Origin: Limnanthes douglasii subsp. nivea
Lineage: Eukaryota; Streptophyta; Magnoliopsida; Brassicales; Limnanthaceae
Length of the DNA: 64,000 nucleotides
NCBI GenBank assembly: GCA_036936605.1
Contig: JAUPFV010000004.1
Location: 286,296,009 to 286,360,008 of the forward strand
Direction: 5' to 3'
Program-made: the position numbers and the translations under genes
Notes under the pieces: generated by a model
The model's input: the letters and a program-made list of their open reading frames with translations, nothing else
Told to the model about the DNA's origin: nothing
Databases searched by the model: none
Shown: positions 55,860-64,000 of the stretch, in pieces
Layout of the letters: each line of letters starts with the position of its first letter
Numbering within the stretch: the stretch's first letter is position 1

Positions 55860-58800
55860 TCAATTTGCCTCATTATTCGGGTGATCACCTGTCTTCATAA
55901 ATTTTAGCGCTAATCTGTCTGCATCATCCCCTCCGGGGTAGAGAAGATTCGCCCTCAAATCAGAACCAGTCTCCTCGTCAGAAGAGTCACCTGCATAAGA
56001 TATCAAATGTTTAACATTAAAGACATCAGACGTACGAACATGGCTAGGCAAGCGCTGCTGATAAGCATTTGGGTTGATCCTCTCCACAATCTCCACAGGG
56101 CCAATATTTCGGGCGGTTAGTTTGTTGTACTCACTGGCAGGGTACCGATCCTTGATTAGAACTGCCCACACATAGTCAATAACTTCGAATTGTACAGGAC
56201 GGCGATGATAATCCGCCTGAGACTTATACTTGGCGGTGCTCAAGACAAGCTAATCGTATGTCTTCTGATGGGTTTGACGAATCTGCGATACAAGCTCCTC
56301 AGCAGTTGTGTGAACACGAATTTTACTGGGCAGGACTAGCAAGTCCACAGGACCCCGGGGCACAACACCATACACCACCTGGAAAAGATAAAGACCCGTC
56401 GAACGGTTAAGGGTATGGTTGTGGGCAAACTATGTCTGTGGTAGGCGCTGATCCCACACCTTCGGGTGATCTCCCACCAGGCTACGTAACAAGTTATCGA
56501 GGGAACGGTTAACCACCTCTGTTTGACCATCAGTCTGGGGGTGGTAGGCATTACTGAAACTGAGCTGCATATTCACCATGCGCCATAAGCTGTGCCATAA
56601 ATGACTCACAAACCTGGTGTCACGGTCAGAAACAATGGCACTAGGGAGGTCATGAATGCGGTAAATCTCTCGAAAGAAAATCTGCACGACACACACTGCA
56701 TCAGATGTCTTTCTACATGGGAAGAAGTGTACCATCTTAGAAAAACGATCAACCACCACAAAAATAGAGTCGAATCCACGTTGATTCCGGGGTAATCCAA
56801 GAACAAAATCCATACTGATGTCGGTCCAGGGCTGAGTAGGAATTGGCAACGGCAAATAAAGACCCGCATTCGTTGATATTCCTTTGGCCAACTAACAAGC
56901 TCGACAACGGGAGACATAACGACCAACTTCCTTACGTATCGAAGGCCAATAATATGATGAGGACAACAACTGGTATGTCCTATCATGGCCCACATAACCC
57001 TCGGCATGCAGCTCCTTGATCAACTGAAGACGCAAGTTACAGTCAGGGATACACAACTGTACCCCGCGAAAGAGAAATCCATCCTCCATTAAAAAGTTAG
57101 ATTGTGTCCCATGCTAAATCAGTTCAATAACCCGAGAGAAGAACGAGTCAATAGCATAAAGGTTAACAAAGGAATCAAATCCAGGAACCTGAACTCGCAT
57201 TTCAGTCAGCAGATTGTGACGACGGCTCAGAGCATCAGCAACCCGATTCGTAATACCGGCCTTGTGCTTGATGGCAAAAGTGAACTGCTGCAAGTAAGCT
57301 ATCCAAGAAGCGTGTCTATGAGAGACCTTGTCCTGGCTGTCAAGATACTTCAAATAGTTATGATCAATATATAGCACAAATTCACGCTGAAACAAATAAT
57401 GACGCCAATTCTTGATAGCATGAGCCACAGCATAAAATTCAATATCATATGTACTAACTTGCAGCTTAGCACTCGCCAATTTCTCACTGAAGAAAGCCAC
57501 AGGACGCCCTGACTGAGAAAGAACTGCCCCAATACCAAATTTAGACGCATCACAATGAAGCTCAAATGGCTGGGAAAAGTCGGGCAGCACCAGAATATGT
57601 GCAGTGGTGAAACACCGTTTAATCTCTGCAAACGCCGCATCAGCATCCTCAGACCATTCAAATTTTGTGCCCTTCATGCAGTCCGTAATTGGGGCCATAA
57701 CACTGCTGAAATGGGGAATGAAACGCCGATAAAAAGAAGCTAAACCATGAAAACTGCGAACCTCGGTAATGGAAGTAGGTCGAGGCCACTAGTCCACTGC
57801 AGCAACTTTGCTCGGATCAGCTCGTAACCCTTCAACAAAGATAATATACCCCAAAAATTAGACAGATGGGGACATAAACGAGCATTTGGCACCAGCACCA
57901 TAAAACTTGTCCCGACGCGGCACCAATAACACCTCACGTAAGTGGGACAAGTGCACAGAAGGGTTAGCGCTATAGATCAGAATATCATCAAAGTAAACAA
58001 CAACAACTTTATCGATGAGGCCTCAATGCCTGATTCATGACACGCATGAAAGTGCTCGGCGCGATAGACAGGCCAAACGGCATCACCAGCCACTCGAACA
58101 GTCCCTCACGCGTCTTAAACACCGTCTTCCACTCATCACTAGGACGAATACGAATCTGATGGTATCCACTCTTCAAATCAAGTTTGCTGAAGACAGAAGC
58201 ACCACCCAACTGGTCTAAAAGATCATCCAGACGAGGTATAGGAAACCTGTAGCGAACAGTGATCTTGTTGATAGCTCGGCTGTCCACATACATACGTCAA
58301 GAACCATCTTTCTTCGGTGTCAGCAACGCCGGAAATGCACATGAATTGAGACTTTCTCGAATATGCCCCTTATCCAACAAATCCTCCACATGTCGACGTA
58401 ATTCCTCATGCTCCTCCGGGCTCATTCGATAGTGGGGCCGATTTGGGAGAGCAACACCAGGAACCGGGTCGATTTGATGTTGAATATCCCTCAGATGAGG
58501 TAACTGGGGGAAATTTTCAAAAAACACATCTGCAAACTCCTGCAAAAGAGACTGAACTGCAAGGCTAGGGTCCGCACGAGAATCAGTCACAACAGGATCA
58601 CAAAACAACAAGAAGACCACACCAGCTTCTTCCATGGCCACCTGAAAAGGAGCGCGGGATAGCAAGGTCGTCGTGGAAGGACCAGAGCCAATGATGAGGG
58701 ACCGAGGCTTTGGCGGCACTAGAACAATCTTCTTACCCCGAAAGAAGAATGAATAAGTATTCGCACGACCATCATGCACAACAGATAAATCATACTGCCA

Positions 58801-59336
58801 AGGGCGGCCAAGCAATAAGTGAAAACGTCCATAGGCACTACATCACAAAACACCTCATCCCGGTATGTCGGCCCCACAGAAAATGATACAAGCACACGTT
58901 TAGACACAGTGATATCAGTACCTTTACTCAGGTACGCCAGCTTGTATGGCTTGGGGTGCGACTCTGATTTCAGCCCGAGCTTCGAAACCGCTGTCTTGGA
59001 AATTACATTCTCACAGCTACCAACATCAATAATGAAGGTGCACACCTTACCGTCAATCGTACAAGTGGACTGAAAAACATTATTCCGCAGCCAGTCACTC
59101 GGATCAGGAAAACGAAGGGAAAGAAAAGTGCGTCGTACCATCAAAACTGCACCAACATCACCAGTCACAACTTCCTCCGCGACCTCAGTCATATCATCAT
59201 CATATGTATCAAATTTCAAGAGACCATCAGGAACAATGGGAGCCGGTTCAAACGCCTCATGAGAGAAAAGATCCCTAGCACCCACAACATTCAGACACTC
59301 TACCTGACGATGCCCTAACTCACCCATCCAAAGCAA
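55860..59336 (-). pseudogene. Chromovirus-like protease and pol, broken
   Basis: Minus strand, in order: a knuckle end (GELGHRQVEC), a protease loop FIIDVGSCENVIS (the usual DTGS/DSGS is altered), and RT with a [15 protein letters not shown] segment, [12 protein letters not shown] and YFDDIL near 57985. RNase H has ELHCDASKFGIGAVLSQ and YDIEFYAVAHAI. Integrase has GHDRTYQLL and [36 protein letters not shown] and [17 protein letters not shown], then the C-terminal part to 55860. Frameshifts and stops occur near 58010, 57740, 57114, 56890 and 56430. Confidence 0.9.
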
Positions 59337-59464
59337 CGTAAATTACCAGAAGAACGGCTAGTCGCACCGGGCCCAGGAGGGGCCTGATCAGGGGTTGGAC
59401 GTGGAACTGGCTTGGGTGTTGAGGTCTTTGTAGGAGCACCAGTCCGTACGCCAATATAGGTTCG

Positions 59465-59900
59465 TCAAGCTAACTGTTTCTCTGCCTGGAGGGCACGCCG
59501 ATGAGCTTCCGAAACAGACAACGGGTCGAACATGTTCAACACATCCTGGAGTTGAGGGCGCAACCCACCAATATAGCGGGATACCCGCTCATGTGTTGAC
59601 TCGTTCACATTTGTATGAGCAAGCAACTGAAAGAACTCCTCCATATACTCGTACACAGAGCGTGGCCCCTGACGAAGATTCTGGAAATGCTAAAATAATT
59701 CTCGCTCGAAATTGTAAGGCAAGAATGCCTTGCGGGTTTTATTCTTGAACTTCTCCCAACTATGTACTTTCTCCTTGCCTTCACGCGCACAGATCTTTTT
59801 CACCTGCTGCCACCAAGCTTGTGCCCTGCCGCGCAGGTGGATGGTAACCAAAGCTACCCGTCTCTCCTCAGGATCTTCCTTGAAGTCCAGCACATCCTCA
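59465..59900 (-). pseudogene. Chromovirus-like gag, 5'-truncated
   Basis: Reads VEDVLDFKEDPEERRVALV, LRGRAQAWWQQ, then TRKAFLPYNFERELF and YEYMEEFFQLLAHTNV, the retrotransposon gag core. The N-terminal part is absent; the coding sequence starts right at the repeat junction. A stop near 59690 breaks it. Confidence 0.85.
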
Positions 59901-60247
59901 ACCTGGGTCACACATCCAAATATGGCTCCTAACCAAATTTGAAGGATTAAAAACTATGTAGAACTTATAATTCCAATTGTTACCAGCCCAAAAGTTCAAC
60001 TAGGTAAAGATTTCACTTGTTGATTTAACGTGGTCCACAAACGGCTTGGAAATCCCCTTCATAGTTGTTACAATGAAATTATTTAGAAAGAATGGTTTAA
60101 TAAGATAATATAAGAATGAAAACAAGTACCTTGTCCGGTCCATTTCTAAAGTTAACCGATGGGGCATTTCCTCGGATGCACAAACCCAGTCTCCCACAGC
60201 CCGAACATAAAAATAAATTCTTGTTTTCATTTCTTATCAAATTCTAA
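59901..60247. repeat. 347-bp direct repeat, right copy
   Basis: Partner of 55160-55506. Its right flank (AGTGGAGCAG) differs from that of the left copy (ATAAATATTT), and the left flanks also differ, so this is a true duplication around the insert. Confidence 0.93.
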
Positions 60248-60570
60248 GTGGAGCAGATGAAGAATGGTTACCCGAAGTCCCCAAAATATCAAAGCGCGTC
60301 TGATAAGAGACCAATTATCGCGGAATGTTTATTGAAAAATATCTAGAGGAGTGGGTTCTTTTTTTATACCGATAATTTTCCTTTCTTCAGCCTTGTTTGA
60401 GATGTCGAACCACCTCCAGAGCTTCTATCTTTCAAGACCTTCAAACTTTTTAGGCATATAAGTTCATGAAAGAAGTTTATATTCGTAAAACAAGATTTTC
60501 TAATTCTTTCGAGTGAGTATGTGCAACCATGGAACTATGAATGAAAGCAAGTACTTATAAAAAAGACATG
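60248..60570 (-). pseudogene. E5 antisense ORF, shortened exon 1 and promoter
   Basis: Upstream continuation of the E5 aORF on the minus strand. Only about 300 bp remain where E2 has about 1.4 kb of exon 1, so much has been lost. A TTTATAAGTACTTGC on the minus strand near 60555 resembles the TATA context of the E1 and E2 aORFs. Confidence 0.5.
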
Positions 60571-61349
60571 GGCTTCTAACGATGTGGGGCTCCAAAAAAA
60601 GTTTTTTTTTATCAGCAGCCACTTTAAGTAGTGATTCGAAGTGTATGAGTATTAAGAAGTGTGAAAGTCTCTTTAACATGTTGCTTTCTTCACAAACTCT
60701 CATAGAAGGCTTGTTGGCATGCAATAGGAAATAACCGACACGTGGTAAATAATGATGTCGTCAGCCTAAAATATTTCTTACACATAGACAGATAGAACCG
60801 TGCGTGCCAGTTGAAGTGAATGATGAGTGAAAGTAAGGTTATCATTGACAATGTTGAAGTCAAAAATTTGAAGAAACACTTATGCTCCAATTACCTGATA
60901 ATAACCTTAGGGGAAAATAATTTGGGGGAGCTTTGCGAGAAGAGATGCCCAAGAAATACGAGGGAAAAAATCATTTGACAAGTAACTCAAGCAAGAATAA
61001 TTAGGGAAATTTTACAAAGAAATCATTTCATAAATACTAGTAGAAGAAATATCTGAGGAGATCCATTGGGAAGACAAATCCATTTTTTAGATCAGAGAAA
61101 AAACATCAGAAGGAAAACAGTCGACTAAGAATGTCCATAAGAAAAAAAATCTGAGGGAGGACGAGAGAAATAAAATGTGTCCTTATAGATCAGTCGTTGT
61201 TCAATTATCCTCACAATGAATGAAAGGCTACTCATAAGGGGAGAAAAATATGACAATTAATGTACTAAATATAATTATTATAGGGATTAGTTTTATACGA
61301 TAAAATGTTAAGGACTAACCTAAAGCAAACATAAGGAATAATACGGAAT
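60571..61349. other. Non-coding region, possible E5 3' LTR
   Basis: Contains a purine-rich GGGGAAAATAATTTGGGGG (about 60911-60929) at the distance from the aORF promoter where E2 has its PPT, then AG-rich and AT-rich sequence. No LTR partner is available, so the assignment is tentative. Confidence 0.35.
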
Positions 61350-61710
61350 ATATAATTGGGTATGGCTATATATACCCAATTCAGGTTTAAGTATACCCAA
61401 AATCTTCCTTTGACTTTAATTTGACTTTTTTTTTTACCTTTTTACCCTCGACAAGAAAATTAATCTCGAAATTTCCATTAAGTAAAAAAACTACTAAGTG
61501 TATCCTAAGTATACCTAATTCACCAAATAACCTATTTCGCTATCTATACCCATACAAACATTCTTCTTTACTGAATTTATCATCCAAATAGTATTCTTTT
61601 CTTAATTTTTGTAACCAAGTTCAAACTTCATAATAAAATCAAGAACATTCAACCTAAAACACAAAATCGATCATGACTCAAGCATAACTAGGGATTAGTG
61701 TGGAGGAGTT

Positions 61711-63055
61711 ATGTCGCCGGAGATAAGGGATGATGAAATGTTGCCGGAAAAAGAGTTGGAGTCGCTGGAGAAGCAGCCATCGCCGGAGGAGAAGGTAAAA
61801 TTTTTACCGGTGGCCTTAGCACCATCAGTTCCTGGCCATGGAGCCGGTGGTCCGTAGGTTACGCACGGCCGGTTCCATGGCCAGGAACCGGTGGTGCTAA
61901 GGCCACCGTCCGGTCGGTACCGAGGCCTCAGTACCACCGATCTGAGGCCTTGAACCGGTGGTGCATGAGCCTCAGTTCGCTCGGTTCTGAGGCCCCTGCA
62001 CCACCGGTTCAAGGCCAAAGAACCGATGGTGCACCTGGTCATGTCAGGCCGGTTCTGAGGCCTAGAACCACTGGTTCTAGGCCTCTTAACCTTCGGTTTG
62101 TGCAAATTTTTCGTAAAAATCAAGGTTTTTTTTTTCCGTTTTTAACTATACTTGAATGCTTATTGTGGTTTGTTGTTGTGTAACAGGGGATGGATGTCGC
62201 CAATGGGACTGAGGAACCTTTCGCTACTGACTACAGTCATTTGTTCTTCACTACCGAGTTTTACACACACGACGCGTTGATAAAAATGGGTTACGAAGAC
62301 AAGAAAACTCCATGGTATGGTTATCAACATAAGTCGGTGCGACAAAGTAAACAGTAGAAAAAGTCCGAGGATGTATTTCCAATGTGAAATGGGGGAAATA
62401 TACTCCAAGAGTAGCAGAAAAAGACCGTAAACGGGAGTCTACATAAACAAAAAAGATTGACTGCCCATTTCGATCACGCCCGAACAAAATTGAATTCGAT
62501 CACGCCCGACGAGACATGTTATTAGAGTACAAAGACTATCCTCTTGCAATTGAATACACTGAAAAATTGTGGCTCGATAAATACACGGACAAATTCATTG
62601 TTTGGAATACGAACAATAACTTGCATTTGGGACATTGCACGACTAACCGCATCGAGAGTGCTCATTCTAACCTAAAGCGTTACCTACGTACAAAAAAAAA
62701 ATTAAACTTCGAGTTATTTTGGGGGAGGTTTCATTCGCTTGTTGAAATCCAACATGCTGCCATTAGGTCGTCGTTCGAGAAGAGTCGTTACATAGCACTG
62801 CATAAGTTCGCGGACAAACGTTTTGATGAAATTCGAGGCAAGGTTTCACACATGGTGTTAGAACTATTTTTCGACGAAGTAGAGAAGGCCGAAGATAGCA
62901 AGATGGTCGCTATTGAAGATGGGACGGATGTTAAAGACAATGGCGTCTGTATATGCGCTATAAAATCTACCTATGGTATACCTTGCTATCACCAGGTCCG
63001 CAAGTGGCGTAAAGACGGAATTTCAGCCTCGTTAGATGCTTTTCACATCCACTAG
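61711..63055 (+). pseudogene. MULE transposase, internally deleted
   Basis: Exon 1 (61711-61794, MSPEIRDD start) is followed by a likely intron (61795-62186) and exon 2. Exon 2 has FFTTEFYTHDALI and, after a frameshift, a FAR1-like DNA-binding part (SPRMYFQCEMGEIY, then KKIDCPFRSRPN). It then jumps to the transposase C-terminus: LEYKDYPLAIEYTEKLW, LGHCTTNRIESAHSNLKRYL and the zinc-finger-like CICAIKSTYGIPCYHQ. The DDE core between these parts is missing, and 13-bp direct repeats (62471-62483, 62497-62509) mark the site. A TAG at 63053-63055 sits where relatives have a tryptophan-type codon; the frame continues into the OTU part. Confidence 0.82.
61795..62186 (+). other. Probable intron with GC-rich hairpins
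   Basis: GTAAAATT donor and TGTTGTGTAACAG acceptor. It holds a 40-bp inverted repeat (61808-61847 with 61869-61908, three mismatches) and a perfect 20-bp one (61946-61965 with 61997-62016), built from related GGTGGTGC and GAACCGG motifs. A third stem lies near 62050-62090. Confidence 0.75.
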
Positions 63056-63070
63056 ACAAGGTTAGAAATA

Positions 63071-64000
63071 ATGCCTCGTTCATTCCATACGACCATGGAG
63101 ATTCTCAAAGATGATCTGCTAAAGCTAGTAACCGATGTTATGGAGACAAAAGACGAAAGCCGTATAAAACACATTTATAAGAAATGGTTTGAAATTGTTT
63201 ATCCTGAAACATCCTCATTGCTAGAGCCATTGGAGAAGCAGAAACACCGAGGCCGCCCGCAAGTGAAAAGAAAGTTAGTTGTCGATACATCATCCACTAA
63301 ACGGGACAAATGCTACTGGGAACACAAGTTAGATGAGGATAAGGCTAGTCATGACTCAGTCATGAACTATTTAAAACCACCAAAAGTTAAAAAGGGTAAA
63401 GCAGTTGCTAGTGCAAATACGATTTGGGCAGATGTGCCTAAAGTACCTCGTACTCGTAGTTCTTCCATTGTCTCGCTCACTAGAAACATCGTACAATCAT
63501 CTATTGGTGGAGTCACAGAACTAATACACGACCCGAAAGGTTTTTTACATTGGTTTCTGACTCACTTCAACCCTTTTATATCGAGTATAAATGATGTTAA
63601 GGCAGATGGTCATTGTGGATATAGAGCAGTTTCGTTTGGGTTGTACAGGCATGAAGAAGGTTGGCGAGGTGTTCGTCAGGCAATATACAATGAACTCATG
63701 GAAAACTATGACACATACAACAAGATTTATAACGGTAAAGAGGATTACCTGAAGGTTGCAGAAAGTATAAACTACTACGAGACACCAGCATCACCCAAAT
63801 ATTGGATGACAATGCCGGAAATGGGGATTGCGATTGCAACCAAGTTCGAATGCATTGTTCATTTTGTATCACTCGTGGGGTCTCACAACTTTAGTCATAC
63901 TCTTTTACCTCTGCGCGGTAAACCCCCCATTATGTCCCAAAGACGTGAGATTGGGTTTGGATTCGTTGATACTAACCACTTCGTCAATGTAAGTCATTAG
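63071..64000 (+). CDS. MULE-linked OTU-type cysteine protease, partial
   Basis: In the same frame as the transposase end, after one TAG. Residues 1-150 form a basic linker (KKGKAVASAN). The OTU domain follows, with KADGHCGYRAVS around residues 175-190 (D, C and G of the catalytic site) and the C-terminal histidine in FVDTNHFVN. OTU proteases remove ubiquitin or ubiquitin-like tags. The frame appears to end at a TAG at 63998-64000, but AAT|GTAAGT at 63986-63994 is a strong splice donor, so the gene likely continues outside. Plant MULEs are known to carry captured protease domains; whether this one is active is not shown. Confidence 0.8.
   Translation: MPRSFHTTMEILKDDLLKLVTDVMETKDESRIKHIYKKWFEIVYPETSSLLEPLEKQKHRGRPQVKRKLVVDTSSTKRDKCYWEHKLDEDKASHDSVMNYLKPPKVKKGKAVASANTIWADVPKVPRTRSSSIVSLTRNIVQSSIGGVTELIHDPKGFLHWFLTHFNPFISSINDVKADGHCGYRAVSFGLYRHEEGWRGVRQAIYNELMENYDTYNKIYNGKEDYLKVAESINYYETPASPKYWMTMPEMGIAIATKFECIVHFVSLVGSHNFSHTLLPLRGKPPIMSQRREIGFGFVDTNHFVNVSH

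Larger units (their letters stand above)
55507..59900 (-). mobile_element. Chromovirus-like Ty3/gypsy element, 5'-truncated
   Basis: A minus-strand element of a different lineage from E1-E5. It has part of a 3' LTR (55507-55859), pol, protease and gag, but gag begins mid-domain at the junction with the 347-bp repeat. There is no 5' LTR or PBS. Pol has a single RNase H and a YFDDIL active site rather than YIDDM. The integrase tail (RTSDVFNVKHL, then a GGDDAD end) recalls chromoviruses. Confidence 0.85.
53047..60940 (+). mobile_element. E5: right half of an old + strand Tat element
   Basis: Taking out E3, the integrase tail at 31640-32147 continues here into tandem repeats, a minus-strand aORF and a candidate PPT (TTTGGGGGAGC near 60926). 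The same order is seen in E1-E3, so this is the rest of the element that E3 entered. It is further split by a chromovirus-like insertion. The 3' LTR should start near 60940, but I cannot delimit it. Confidence 0.75.
61350..64000 (+). mobile_element. Mutator-like element (MULE) carrying an OTU protease domain, right end outside
   Basis: The coding parts below are MULE transposase and an OTU domain. The left end may be the AT-rich block near 61357-61560, with repeated TATACCCAA motifs, but its terminal inverted partner and the 9-11-bp duplication lie beyond the window. An internal deletion has removed the transposase core, so this copy cannot move itself. Confidence 0.75.

Noticed and set aside
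61695..62123. Minus-strand ORF of about 142 codons, proline/arginine-rich
   Set aside because: It only reads through the hairpin repeats of the MULE intron; the plus strand carries the gene.

Overview
The window looks like intergenic nuclear DNA from a flowering plant, probably a dicot. It is AT-rich and packed with nested LTR retrotransposons. It also carries plant-type TRIM, SINE, hAT and MULE elements and a plant-style tRNA-Gly/snoRNA locus. I see no ordinary single-copy host protein gene. The species cannot be named from the sequence alone.

Layout. 1-5096 is old debris: the 3' half of a Tat-type Ty3/gypsy element (E0) with its antisense ORF, a gag-protease scrap and a Ty1/copia scrap. 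5097-6452 is a tandem TRIM. 7050-7197 is a decayed tRNA-Gly/snoRNA pair. 7689-17830 is E1, an old Tat element with TSD ATTAT. 17836-20142 is copy A of a duplicated segment ending in integrase remnants. 20143-25675 is E4, a 3'-truncated Tat element on the + strand. 25660-28755 is a second TRIM split by a 2,405-bp hAT element with a perfect 8-bp TSD. 29094-29312 is a SINE with a 14-bp TSD. 29382-29535 is an intact tRNA-Gly plus C/D snoRNA. The rest up to 32164 is copy B of the duplicated segment. 32165-53046 is E3 (TSD GTAAA), which contains E2 (33018-43429, TSD AGAGC). 53047-60940 is the right half of the old + strand element E5, into which E3 jumped. E5 is also split by a 5'-truncated chromovirus-like element flanked by a 347-bp direct duplication. 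61350-64000 is a MULE with an internally deleted transposase joined to an OTU-type cysteine protease; it runs off the window.

How the parts work together. The Tat elements share one plan: LTR, PBS, gag-protease, a single in-frame UAG, then RT, a degenerate RNase H, a second RNase H and integrase. After these come element-specific tandem repeats, then a convergent antisense ORF (aORF) with its own TATA box and one short intron, then a PPT and the 3' LTR. The UAG is followed by CAR-UU(A/U) in all four elements where it can be read, which resembles the tobamovirus-type leaky stop context. E2 is the youngest: its two LTRs look identical and its gag-pro and pol frames are open apart from that UAG. 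E3 is slightly older, E1 older still, and E0, E4 and E5 are heavily decayed.
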